Positions 7,122-14,352 of a stretch of 15,721 nt of DNA are shown here, piece after piece. Source of the DNA: CAYXUW01 sp964468375. Lineage in GTDB: Bacteria; Planctomycetota; Phycisphaerae; Sedimentisphaerales; Anaerobacaceae. Numbering within the stretch: the stretch's first letter is position 1; each line of letters begins with the position of its first letter. The notes below the pieces were generated by a model. It was not told the DNA's origin, did no database searches, and saw only the letters and a program-made list of their open reading frames with translations. The stretch is from the NCBI GenBank assembly GCA_964468375.1, contig CAYXUW010000057.1:1-15721 (forward strand), given 5' to 3'. Both the position numbers and the translations under genes were made by a program.

Positions 7122-8593
7122 TAGAGCTGTTTTTCCAGTGACCTGATTTTTTCGATAGTTTTAGTTGAGCTTTTTCCTTCGACCAGCGGAGCAAGGATAA
7201 CCCTTCCACCGTGGGATTCGACAAATTCGGCACCGATGACGCCTTTTTGTGCCCAGTCTCGGCCTTTTACCAACACATCTGGTTTTATTTTTTTAATTAA
7301 GTCGAGGGGGTCCGGCTCATCGAAGACGGTAATGTAATTTACTGTTTCCAGTGCAGCCAAGACAGCAGCCCTATCGTATTGATTGTTAATCGGTCGGCCA
7401 GGTCCTTTGATATTTTTTGTGGAGCTGTCGCTGTTTAATCCCACTATGACAATGTCACCCTGCATTTTGCAGAATTTCAAGAATTCAATATGGCCTCTGT
7501 GCACGACATCGAAACAGCCGTTGGTGAAAACTATAGTTGCGTTTTGTTTTCGACGCTCGACTAACTCCTCGATTAGAGTATCGATTGGGAGAACCTTATC
7601 GCTTTTACCGGTGATTTCGTTAATGATTTCCTCGATGGTTACGGTTGCGACGCCGAATTTTTCCACTTCAATTCCGCTTGCTATATTCGAGAGCTGCACG
7701 GCTGTTTTGTAATCACAATCGGCGGCCAGGGTTATCGCAAGCGTTGCCAAGACCATATCACCGGCGCCGGTAACGTCGTAAACGCTACGGGGTCTGGTAG
7801 GTATAATCTCATTTGCTTGTTGTGATTTGAGATATGCACCTTCCTTATCGAGGGTAATTACTACGGCTTCGATTTGAAACTTTTCGGCGAGGATTTGGGC
7901 GGCTTTGGCCGCATCGTTTGCAGTTTTTATCTCGAAGCCGACCGCTGTTGAGGTTTCTTGCCTATTCGGCGTAATTAGCGTGGCGCCGGCATATTTCGAG
8001 TAGTCGCCGCCAAGCGAGGGGTCGATGAGGGTCTTTTTGTTGGCTTGTGCTGCTAACTGTATCATTTCCTGGCAAAGCGATGAGTTGAGCAGACCTTTAT
8101 TATAATCCTGGAGGCAAACGATGTCGGCTTGCCGAAGTTTGTCTTTAAAGATTTGCAAAATCTCTTTGTGCTGCTGGTCGGATAAGGTTTCTGTGGATTC
8201 TTCATCCATTCTGAATAATTGTTGCTGATGGCGGTGCTGCGCCAGACCTATCAGTCGTTGTTTGGTGGTGGTGGGGTGGTTGGTCAAGGCGAGCAGACCG
8301 GTGATGTCGGCGCCGGCATCTGTCAGTTTTTTCCTGAGGGTCTCGCCGTTTTGGTCGTTTCCGGTAACTCCCAAGCAAAGCGGGACAGCTTTTAGTGCGG
8401 CGAGGTCCATAGCGACGGAGCCCGCTCCTCCGCAGCTATGCTCGGTTTTGGTAACTTTCAATATGGGCACCGGCGCTTCGGGGCTTATTCTCAAGGCGTC
8501 GCCGTAGGTATAAACGTCGAGCATAAAATCGCCTACGATGAGGACTTTCGGCGAGCCGAGATTAGTTGCCGTTTTTAGCAGTTTTTCATACAT
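7121..8593 (-). CDS. hldE: Bifunctional heptose 7-phosphate kinase / heptose 1-phosphate adenylyltransferase
   Basis: HldE phosphorylates D-glycero-D-manno-heptose 7-phosphate at O-1 and, after GmhB acts, joins AMP to the 1-phosphate. At 490 residues it has the full two-domain length. The ribokinase domain (about 1-325) shows G-D-F-M-L-D near the start, S-C-G-G-A-G-S-V-A at 53-61, D-P-S-L-G-G-D (191-197), T-P-N-R-Q-E (208-213) and the signature D-V-T-G-A-G-D (273-279) with the catalytic aspartate D279. The nucleotidyltransferase domain (about 350-490) shows F-T-N-G-C-F-D followed by H-R-G-H (365-368), and V-K-G-R-D-W at 442-447. No key residue is missing. It is 11 bases from lpxK and overlaps gmhA by one base. 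Confidence 0.97.
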   Translation of the reverse strand: MYEKLLKTATNLGSPKVLIVGDFMLDVYTYGDALRISPEAPVPILKVTKTEHSCGGAGSVAMDLAALKAVPLCLGVTGNDQNGETLRKKLTDAGADITGLLALTNHPTTTKQRLIGLAQHRHQQQLFRMDEESTETLSDQQHKEILQIFKDKLRQADIVCLQDYNKGLLNSSLCQEMIQLAAQANKKTLIDPSLGGDYSKYAGATLITPNRQETSTAVGFEIKTANDAAKAAQILAEKFQIEAVVITLDKEGAYLKSQQANEIIPTRPRSVYDVTGAGDMVLATLAITLAADCDYKTAVQLSNIASGIEVEKFGVATVTIEEIINEITGKSDKVLPIDTLIEELVERRKQNATIVFTNGCFDVVHRGHIEFLKFCKMQGDIVIVGLNSDSSTKNIKGPGRPINNQYDRAAVLAALETVNYITVFDEPDPLDLIKKIKPDVLVKGRDWAQKGVIGAEFVESHGGRVILAPLVEGKSSTKTIEKIRSLEKQL

Positions 8594-8604
8594 AAGAGCA
8601 CAGA

Positions 8605-9681
8605 TTATCGATACTTTTTGTGAATTTTACCTGCTAATGTGTCTTCAATCAACTGTTTTAATTTCTCCTCTCCAGATGTGAATTTTATCTCGACGGCCAG
8701 ATATGCAAAGGGTATCTCGTATCGCGTATTGTTTATTGTGCAGCGCGAGAGGTCTTTTTGCGTTGATAGTATTAAATCTGCTCCTGAGCGCTTAGCTTGG
8801 GTGTGAATATCGTTAATATCGCTGTCGTTGTAGTGATGATGGTCGTTATAAATCTTTGAGCTGGCGAGATTAGCGCCGGTGGCTTTTATTGTGTTTAAGA
8901 AGGCATTGGGGTTGCCTATTCCGCAGAAGGCGAATATTTTTTTGCCGCTTAGCTGTTCGACGGATATCTCTTCGACGGTTGCGGATTTTGCACAGACTGG
9001 ATTGTGTATTGATTTTGCAATTATCAAATCCGGGTTGATTAGCTGCAGTTTCTTTTCAATTCGGTTTAGCTCGGATTTAGAAATCTGGTCGCATCTGGTC
9101 AGCACAACTGCATCAGCTCGCTTTAGGGAACTGACAGGTTCTCTTAGTGAGCCGGCGGGCAGCATTTTTTTATAGCCGAAAGGACAGGTGCTGTCGATTG
9201 TTACGATATCGAGATTTCTGGACAGCCGTCGGTGTTGAAACCCGTCGTCCATAATCAGGACTTTGGCACCAAAATTTCTCACCGCTTGGTCTGCGGCTTC
9301 GGCGCGGTTCGGGTTTATAATTACTTTTGACTGAGGACAGCTTTCAGTGAGAATGGCTGGCTCGTCTGTCAACTTTTTCTGGATGTGTGTTTTATAACCT
9401 CTGGTTAGTATGGCACATTTACTCTGCTTTTTCTGCAGGATTTTACAGAGCCAGATTACCAACGGAGTTTTGCCGGTTCCGCCGGCTGTTATGTTGCCGA
9501 TACTTATCACTGAGGCGTCGGCAGTATGTATTTTCAGGCAACGTTTCGAATACAAGAGATTTCTTAACGAAACTATTAGCAAATAACCTATTGCGGCGAT
9601 GCTAAGTAAGAGTCGCAGAATTGCCGCGGTCAGGCCGGTGCTTTCGCCCGAAATTATATTCCGATGAGTTTGCTGGTTCAA
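8605..9681 (-). CDS. lpxK: Tetraacyldisaccharide 4'-kinase LpxK
   Basis: LpxK phosphorylates the 4' position of the lipid A disaccharide at the inner face of the cytoplasmic membrane. The 358-residue protein has an N-terminal hydrophobic helix (about 19-38), the P-loop N-I-T-A-G-G-T-G-K-T-P (63-73), the second kinase motif D-D-G-F-Q-H-R-R-L (145-153), L-P-A-G-S-L-R-E-P (174-182) and S-T-Q-K-D (306-310) near the end. The start appears to be TTG at 9681: an in-frame stop lies 12 bases upstream and the family motif S-G-E-S begins at residue 11, so no ATG or GTG alternative is available. I see no Shine-Dalgarno. Residues 317-323 (N-N-T-R-Y-E-I) seem to be a small insertion encoded by a repeat that also occurs at the start of the heptosyltransferase gene. 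The gene follows icd after 49 bases. Confidence 0.96.
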   Translation of the reverse strand: MNQQTHRNIISGESTGLTAAILRLLLSIAAIGYLLIVSLRNLLYSKRCLKIHTADASVISIGNITAGGTGKTPLVIWLCKILQKKQSKCAILTRGYKTHIQKKLTDEPAILTESCPQSKVIINPNRAEAADQAVRNFGAKVLIMDDGFQHRRLSRNLDIVTIDSTCPFGYKKMLPAGSLREPVSSLKRADAVVLTRCDQISKSELNRIEKKLQLINPDLIIAKSIHNPVCAKSATVEEISVEQLSGKKIFAFCGIGNPNAFLNTIKATGANLASSKIYNDHHHYNDSDINDIHTQAKRSGADLILSTQKDLSRCTINNTRYEIPFAYLAVEIKFTSGEEKLKQLIEDTLAGKIHKKYR

Positions 9682-9730
9682 TTTAGTGTTTAGTTTTTAA
9701 TATTTTAGCTGTACGCCGTAAAGTTATTGG

Positions 9731-10813
9731 CTATTTGCCTTTTATTTTTTTAATAATGGCATCTGCCATTTGACTTGTGCCGACGGCGGTCGGGTCGTTG
9801 CGGTCCGCTTTCATATCATAGGTTACGTCTTTGCCCTCGGCGATTACGGCGGCAACTGCGTTTTCGAGTTTGTCTGCTTCAGTGTATTTTCCCATATGCC
9901 TTAACATTAACACGGCGCTGAGTATCAGGGCGGTGGGATTGACTTTATTTTTGCCTTTGTATTTTGGTGCGCTGCCGTGGGTTGCTTCAAAGATAGCGCC
10001 TTTTTCGCCGATATTGGCTCCTGGTGCGACGCCGAGACCGCCGACCAAGCCGGCACACAAGTCGCTTATTATATCGCCGTAAAGATTGGGCAGGACAATA
10101 ACATCGTAAAGCTCAGGTTTTTGAATCAGCTGCATACACATATTGTCGACGATACGGTCTTCGAATTCGATGTCGGGATATTGCTTTGCGACATCGCGGC
10201 TTATATCGAGCCATAAGCCGTCTGAGAATTTCATAATATTGGCTTTGTGGACGGAGGTTATTTTTTTTCGCTTCAATTTGCGGGCGTAGTCGAATGCGAA
10301 GCTGACTATACGCTTTGTAGCCCTGACAGAAATCGGCTTTATGCTTATGCCGGAATCCAGAGTGATTTGTTTTTTGCTGTGTTTGTTTATCCAGTTGATG
10401 ATTTCGGCGGTGTCGTCCTTGCCTTTTTGGAACTCGATTCCGGCATATAAGTCCTCGGTATTTTCACGCACTACCACGAGGTCGATGTCAGTGAATCTGC
10501 TACGCACGCCTTTGTAACTTTTGCAGGGTCGCAGACAGGCATATAAATCAAGGGTCTGTCGCAGGTGCACGTTTATACTTCTAAACCCTTTTCCGACTGG
10601 TGTGGTAATAGGTGCTTTTAGTGCAATGCCGTTTTTCGTGATTGATTTGACGGTAGCGTCGGGCAGGGGAGTTCCTTGCCGCTCCATTACATCTGAGCCG
10701 GCTTCTGCGATTTCCCAGTTAATATCGGCGCCTGTGGCATCAACGCATCTACGGGCGGCTTCTGCGATTTCCGGGCCGATTCCGTCGCCTGTAACCAAAG
10801 TTACATCAGTCAT
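9731..10813 (-). CDS. icd: Isocitrate dehydrogenase (short type, cofactor uncertain)
   Basis: This 360-residue β-decarboxylating dehydrogenase oxidises isocitrate to 2-oxoglutarate. Substrate specificity is read from R-S-I-N-V-H-L-R (78-85): a serine and asparagine here, plus R85 and R95, are the isocitrate pattern, which differs from 3-isopropylmalate dehydrogenase. Y123 (D-L-Y-A-G), K190 and the metal aspartates around D224, D247 and D251 are present. In the cofactor loop H-G-S-A-P-K-Y (279-285), K284 and Y285, together with Y332, match the residues that hold the NADP 2'-phosphate in E. coli, whereas the position equivalent to R395 is alanine (A336). The short length recalls NAD enzymes. 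The start is ATG with GGAG nine bases upstream and a promoter further up. It leads the operon that continues with lpxK. Confidence 0.93.
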   Translation of the reverse strand: MTDVTLVTGDGIGPEIAEAARRCVDATGADINWEIAEAGSDVMERQGTPLPDATVKSITKNGIALKAPITTPVGKGFRSINVHLRQTLDLYACLRPCKSYKGVRSRFTDIDLVVVRENTEDLYAGIEFQKGKDDTAEIINWINKHSKKQITLDSGISIKPISVRATKRIVSFAFDYARKLKRKKITSVHKANIMKFSDGLWLDISRDVAKQYPDIEFEDRIVDNMCMQLIQKPELYDVIVLPNLYGDIISDLCAGLVGGLGVAPGANIGEKGAIFEATHGSAPKYKGKNKVNPTALILSAVLMLRHMGKYTEADKLENAVAAVIAEGKDVTYDMKADRNDPTAVGTSQMADAIIKKIKGK

Positions 10814-10822
10814 TTTTTAATA

Positions 10823-10826
10823 CTCC
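10823..10826 (-). promoter_or_regulatory. icd: Shine-Dalgarno of icd
   Basis: GGAG on the minus strand, 9 bases before the ATG at 10813. It supports this start for the first gene of the operon. Confidence 0.65.
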
Positions 10827-10845
10827 GATAGTTTCCAAACCCAAT

Positions 10846-10874
10846 ATGCTATATTCGAGAGGCAAAAGTGTCAA
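10846..10874 (-). promoter_or_regulatory. Sigma70-type promoter of the icd-lpx-heptose operon
   Basis: On the minus strand TTGACA (10874-10869) is a perfect -35 box, followed after 17 bases by TAGCAT (10851-10846), four of six matches to the -10 consensus. Transcription would start near 10839, leaving a short leader of about 25 bases with GGAG before the icd ATG. A TATAGC hexamer two bases closer (15-base spacer) is a less likely -10. No other comparable promoter was found within the downstream operon. Confidence 0.65.
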
Positions 10875-10941
10875 CGATTAGATTTGAGGTCTGCGTTAAC
10901 CTGAGACTTTACGTTTAGTTCTTCTGTTAAGACGTTTTGTG

Positions 10942-10970
10942 TTGACATTTGCGGGAAACTTCTTTAAGTT
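10942..10970 (+). promoter_or_regulatory. Probable promoter of tRNA-Lys
   Basis: A perfect -35 TTGACA at 10942-10947 lies 34 bases before the tRNA. With a 17-base spacer the -10 would be TAAGTT (10965-10970), a weak match, so only the -35 box is convincing. It is divergent from the icd promoter 70 bases away. Confidence 0.45.
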
Positions 10971-10980
10971 CGTGGGTATC

Positions 10981-11053
10981 GGGAGTGTAGCTCAGTCGGT
11001 AGAGCAACGGCCTTTTAAGCCGTAGGTCCTGGGTTCGAGTCCCAGCACTCTCA
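10981..11053 (+). tRNA. tRNA-Lys (anticodon TTT)
   Basis: A 73-base cloverleaf can be folded by hand. The acceptor stem GGGAGTG pairs with CACTCTC (one G-U pair), the D arm contains AGCTCAGTCGGTAGAGC, the anticodon stem ACGGC/GCCGT encloses the loop CTTTTAA with anticodon TTT, and the T arm contains GGTTCGAGTCC. The discriminator base is A. CCA is not encoded; a run of seven T follows almost at once and may act in termination. The last three bases are also the antisense of the stop codon of the minus-strand gene that begins at 11689. Confidence 0.97.
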
Positions 11054-11689
11054 TTTTTTTATGCCGGCGGAGGTTCTTTCCGCCAGTTTTTTCATTGCCT
11101 CGCATTGGATATCTTTGCCGTAGCGATTGTTTTTGTCCAGGGCGTATATCTTGAGCGCATTGCTGTCGGTTCTGTTTAATTCTCCTCTGCGAAGCAGCTC
11201 TTTAAAGTTGAGTTTGCGGATGATTATATCTTTTTCATCTTCGCCGTTGGTGTTCTCCACGATGTTCAGGAGGAAGTTCAGTTCTAATAGTTCCATGCCG
11301 CTGTTTAAGTCTTTTTCTTTTTGTTCTTCTTTTTCCTTCACTAACTTTCTTTTTGGCCTCGCGCGGGAGGTTTTGGCAGGAGTATAGAAGTTGAGCATAG
11401 GTTGTTTAGTTTTTTTGCGTTTATCAACGCTTGGTTCCGCCATTGAGACCGAAGGTGAAGATTTACCGTGTTCAAGTGAGGGCTTGACTTGCCAGTGACG
11501 TTGATGTTTAGATTTTTGAGGGTAAGTCGGGCTATTTTGCTCTTTGAACTTATTTGCTTTTGCTCTGGCAAGACTGACGATGCCGAACGAACCCGCCAGA
11601 ATGACGAGAACTAATATTTGCATCCAGAAAGTATCTTCACCTTCGTTGCTGCGAGCAGCCAGGATTATTTGTATTAAAAGGTTGTCCAT
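11051..11689 (-). CDS. Membrane-anchored protein of unknown function, paralogue of its upstream neighbour
   Basis: I do not recognise a named family. The 212-residue protein has a short N-terminal segment, one transmembrane helix (about 23-41, hydrophobic W-M-Q-I-L-V-L-V-I-L-A-G), then about 85 residues of polar, basic, low-complexity sequence rich in K, S, P and E, and a C-terminal domain (about 128-206). That domain is shared without gaps with the neighbouring gene at 11836-12246: by hand about 50 of 79 residues are identical, including F-L-L-x-I-V-E-N-T, D-S-N-A-L-K and I-Q-C-E-A-M-K. The predicted topology is a small periplasmic or external N-terminus with the shared domain most likely cytoplasmic (positive residues follow the helix). 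The ATG has no strong Shine-Dalgarno. The stop codon TGA lies inside the 3' end of tRNA-Lys on the other strand. It is probably transcribed with the paralogue. Confidence 0.75.
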   Translation of the reverse strand: MDNLLIQIILAARSNEGEDTFWMQILVLVILAGSFGIVSLARAKANKFKEQNSPTYPQKSKHQRHWQVKPSLEHGKSSPSVSMAEPSVDKRKKTKQPMLNFYTPAKTSRARPKRKLVKEKEEQKEKDLNSGMELLELNFLLNIVENTNGEDEKDIIIRKLNFKELLRRGELNRTDSNALKIYALDKNNRYGKDIQCEAMKKLAERTSAGIKK

Positions 11690-11835
11690 CGAATTTTATT
11701 TGGGCCGCAGTTTAGATAAATCTCCGCACGGGCAGATTGCCCTAACGTCGAAAAGGTATAATTGAAGAAAAAGGTTACATCCGCTATAGGCGAATGAAAC
11801 CACGGCATAATTGAGGCACCGCTTGACCTTTTTGT
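11690..11835. other. Spacer between the two paralogues
   Basis: 146 bases without a reading frame. It contains a small perfect hairpin (GGGCA-GAT-TGCCC, 11730-11742) with no T-run on either side, so it is not a typical terminator. No convincing promoter is seen, which is why I treat the two flanking minus-strand genes as one transcript. Confidence 0.4.
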
Positions 11836-12246
11836 TTAATCGTTATTTTTACTTTTGCGCGTCGTTCTTTCCGTCAGTACTTTCATTGCCTCGCACTGGA
11901 TGGTCTTGCCGTAGGGGTTACCTTCATTTATCGCGTATACCTTTAGTGCATTGCTGTCGATAGTGTCTAGCTGTTCTCTGCGAAGCAATTCATCGAAGGT
12001 GAGTTTCCGCATTGTCACATCGTTTTTGTCATTTCCTTTGGTATTCTCAACGATGCTCAGCAGGAAATCCAAGTCTAATATTTCCATGCCGCCGGCCAAA
12101 TCTTTATTTTTGTTTGACTCGTTTTTCAGATTTTCATTGTCGGAAACATTAGATGCCGCTTTAGCCGGTGAAGGCATTTCAACGATTTTGCTTGCTGCCA
12201 TATTTTTCACCTCGCTTTTCTTTTCCCTTATAGTGTTCCACGCCAT
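11836..12246 (-). CDS. Soluble small protein of unknown function, paralogue of the membrane-anchored neighbour
   Basis: This is a 136-residue protein with no membrane segment or signal peptide. The first ~50 residues are polar and poorly ordered in appearance (rich in S, N, K, E). Residues 50-128 form the domain shared with the product of 11051-11689, including G-M-E-I-L-D-L-D-F-L-L, a central R-K-L-x-F-x-E-L-L-R-R and the cysteine in I-Q-C-E-A-M-K. No catalytic motif is evident, and the helical, charged look suggests a protein-binding domain; that is inference. The ATG at 12246 has GGAGG 10 bases upstream. A second in-frame ATG at 12201 (M16) has GAGGTG at better spacing and would give 121 residues, so the start is uncertain. 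A near-consensus promoter lies about 100 bases upstream. Confidence 0.75.
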   Translation of the reverse strand: MAWNTIREKKSEVKNMAASKIVEMPSPAKAASNVSDNENLKNESNKNKDLAGGMEILDLDFLLSIVENTKGNDKNDVTMRKLTFDELLRREQLDTIDSNALKVYAINEGNPYGKTIQCEAMKVLTERTTRKSKNND

Positions 12247-12256
12247 TTCTTACATA

Positions 12257-12261
12257 CCTCC
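12257..12261 (-). promoter_or_regulatory. Shine-Dalgarno upstream of the soluble paralogue
   Basis: GGAGG on the minus strand lies 10 bases before the ATG at 12246. Between them is an ATG immediately followed by TAA (12255-12250), a start-stop pair that is probably too close to the GGAGG to be used. Confidence 0.5.
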
Positions 12262-12324
12262 AACTAAAACAAGACCATAGATGTCCAATTATAGTAATAT
12301 CAGGCAATTATTATATAATCGGCA

Positions 12325-12334
12325 AAACCGGTTT
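12325..12334. repeat. Perfect 10-base palindrome AAACCGGTTT
   Basis: AAACCGGTTT is an exact palindrome about 10 bases downstream of the predicted transcription start of the paralogue pair, in otherwise very A/T-rich leader DNA. The position would suit an operator, but no regulator is identified. Confidence 0.35.
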
Positions 12335-12349
12335 AAAAACAATACAATA

Positions 12350-12377
12350 ATTATATAGGCGTTTCACCGTCGGTCAA
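12350..12377 (-). promoter_or_regulatory. Sigma70-type promoter of the paralogue pair
   Basis: On the minus strand TTGACC (12377-12372) is followed after 16 bases by TATAAT (12355-12350), a perfect -10 box. The start would be near 12343, giving a leader of about 97 bases that contains the AAACCGGTTT palindrome and A/T-rich sequence. Confidence 0.65.
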
Positions 12378-12436
12378 GAAATTATGAGATTTTCACTGCT
12401 AATCACGCGGTGGAAGAATTTTCTTGAGGCTTAGAT

Positions 12437-12469
12437 GAAAAAATGGCCGGCGATTTTGGTGCCGGCCAA
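12437..12469 (-). terminator. Intrinsic terminator of the DUF362 gene
   Basis: On the minus strand TGGCCGGC (12468-12461), a 9-base loop and GCCGGCCA (12451-12444) form a perfect eight-base-pair G/C-rich stem, directly followed by a T-run (T6 then CATC). It begins about 24 bases after the stop of the 12493 gene. On the plus strand the run is of A residues, so it works for the minus strand only. Confidence 0.88.
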
Positions 12470-12492
12470 TGTGTTTAAGTGCTTATTGTTGC

Positions 12493-14346
12493 TTACATAA
12501 GCCAGTTTTCGCAGAAAACCATTAGGTCAAGCTCATCGATTATGTTGTCGCTTGGAATCGAGATATCACATGCTGTGTTCCAGTTGCCGTCTCCAGGCTG
12601 ACTGAGCCAGGCGGCGGCGAGGACCGCAAAATCTTCAAGGTCCACATCTTCATCACCGTCGAAGTCTCCGATAAGGCCAGTCTGGGTTACAAGCTCGATG
12701 CCGGTGCCGTTTATGGGGTCGAGGTTTCGGCTGTATTGTTTGTCAGTTGCGTTGTTCCAGTGCTCGTGAACGCCTAAGCTTTCAGTAAGTCCGCCGTCAT
12801 CGTTTGGGTCATAGTTTACCCCTGAGCAGGGGTCTGGAATCAAAGCAGCCTCATGCAGGTAATCATCTGTACCTGATTTTTGCGGGTAGCCATTAATATC
12901 AAGCGGGCCAGCATCCCATTCATAATCCATAAAGTCAAAGGCCACTGAGTCTGCTGCGACCTGGTCCTGTGAGAGAAGGATACTGCTTGGCCAGTTGCCA
13001 TTGAACGGTGGCATGTCCCAGCGGATTGGGTGTGAATCCCAGCTTCGACCGGAATAAAGGCCGTCGATTAGGACAAGCATGGTTTTTCCGCCAAGTTTTG
13101 GGTGGCCCATAAGGTCAACAAACGCCCTGTAGTTCCCCATCCCGGGTGTTTCGGTTACCCTCGTGTCGTGCATGTCATAGTAGTTTTGAGGACCGCTAAA
13201 GCTGTGAGGTACCCTTGCCAGAGAGCCGTAGTGATTTTTGCCGCTGGCCGTGATTCCGGCATCATTGTGGCTTTTAAGAATTGGGAAATTGATAAAATAG
13301 TCTGCCCTTGCAAAGTGCTTTGGGATATAGTCCTGTTCTTTGCCCTCTAAGCGAGAAGTAACTGGGTCGCTCCAGTATAACGGAGCGTTCGGGTCTAGTT
13401 CGACTTCTGTTCTGCCGGTTAGGGGGTAACCTTCTTTTGACAAGTAGACAACACCTGGACATTTGTCTTCAACCATATTATACCAGTGATTAGCCATAAT
13501 CATCAGCGGGTCACCGATGCTTATATCACAGGGGTCAACACCTGCAACATCGATTAGCTGTTTCAAAAGGGCTATTGCAAGCTGGGGTGAGTTGTCTATC
13601 TGGTCATAACGGTCTGATGCCTTATCTCCAGAAGAGGGATTGGTATTCATTAAAACAAAATTTATTTTTATGGCGATTTTTTCACCGGGAGTGTAGCCGA
13701 CATTACCTTTGCCCTTTTGCTGGTTAGAATATCTGAATATAGCGTCCCATGCGTCGGCATCGCTGTTTTCGCCGGTTAATGCACGAAGAGCTTTCGATAG
13801 CATTTCAGCAGCAACATTTGGGTCGGTACATTCGTTTGTATGCCAGTACGGTGTTGAGGTGATACCGTCGCCGTGGGGCCAAGTTGCTGCATTAGCATCA
13901 TGAATCCATGCGACTCGTCCGGGATTAATACCTTTAGCAACGCCTATCGGGCTATTATGAACGATTGGCTCATGAGCATATGCAGGTTTTAGTTCATCAC
14001 TGGTTATAGCCATCCAGATAAAACCGACACTTATGGCTATAGCAATTCCTGCGGCAACGTAGCGTGCTTGCGCAAGCGAGTGTTTTGCCTTTTTATAGGC
14101 TGCTGCAGAGCCGATTAGACCAAGCAGCCAAACCACAAAACTGGAGGCCAGTGGAAAGGCCACCTTCTGGCAGGGGTATGTGGCCCGAGTGGGCTTTGGT
14201 ATTACCCGTATCAAAAACCAGATTAGGGCTAATAATCCCGTGATGGGAAACAGCCATCTTAGCCAGCGGAATTTGCTTTTTTGTCGGATGGGTTTACCTG
14301 TTTTGGGACAAACCCTTACCTCTTTTTTGCCATTGAGAAACGACAT
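12493..14346 (-). CDS. DUF362-type membrane protein with dockerin-like C-terminal tail
   Basis: This protein has 617 residues from the ATG at 14346. A basic N-terminal ~30 residues containing C-P-K-T-G-K-P is followed by three hydrophobic helices (about 33-48, 64-82 and 96-114), with a Y-P-C-Q segment between the first two. A large exported domain (about 140-520) looks like DUF362, with I-A-I-K-I-N-F, D-Y-F-I-N-F-P-I-L-K-S-H and T-A-S-G-K-N-H-Y-G-S; the biochemical role of this family in such proteins is not established. The last ~60 residues carry a calcium-loop repeat D-F-D-G-D-E-D-V-D-L-E-D-F and a second weaker repeat ending E-N-W-L-M, like planctomycete dockerin tails. I chose 14346 because GGAGGT lies six bases upstream; the ATG at 14391 abuts its own GGAGG with no spacer. 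It has its own promoter and terminator and is monocistronic. Confidence 0.85.
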   Translation of the reverse strand: MSFLNGKKEVRVCPKTGKPIRQKSKFRWLRWLFPITGLLALIWFLIRVIPKPTRATYPCQKVAFPLASSFVVWLLGLIGSAAAYKKAKHSLAQARYVAAGIAIAISVGFIWMAITSDELKPAYAHEPIVHNSPIGVAKGINPGRVAWIHDANAATWPHGDGITSTPYWHTNECTDPNVAAEMLSKALRALTGENSDADAWDAIFRYSNQQKGKGNVGYTPGEKIAIKINFVLMNTNPSSGDKASDRYDQIDNSPQLAIALLKQLIDVAGVDPCDISIGDPLMIMANHWYNMVEDKCPGVVYLSKEGYPLTGRTEVELDPNAPLYWSDPVTSRLEGKEQDYIPKHFARADYFINFPILKSHNDAGITASGKNHYGSLARVPHSFSGPQNYYDMHDTRVTETPGMGNYRAFVDLMGHPKLGGKTMLVLIDGLYSGRSWDSHPIRWDMPPFNGNWPSSILLSQDQVAADSVAFDFMDYEWDAGPLDINGYPQKSGTDDYLHEAALIPDPCSGVNYDPNDDGGLTESLGVHEHWNNATDKQYSRNLDPINGTGIELVTQTGLIGDFDGDEDVDLEDFAVLAAAWLSQPGDGNWNTACDISIPSDNIIDELDLMVFCENWLM

Positions 14347-14352
14347 TGCTTT

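Noticed and set aside
9731..10813. 3-isopropylmalate or homoisocitrate dehydrogenase instead of isocitrate dehydrogenase
   Set aside because: The S-I-N-V-H-L-R substrate loop matches isocitrate dehydrogenases, and no leucine or lysine biosynthesis gene is nearby.
11730..11742. GGGCA/TGCCC hairpin between the paralogues as a terminator
   Set aside because: The stem is only five base pairs and no T-run follows on either strand.
12250..12255. ATG-TAA start-stop element as a regulatory mini-frame before the soluble paralogue
   Set aside because: It lies one base from the GGAGG, too close for efficient initiation, and could easily be chance.
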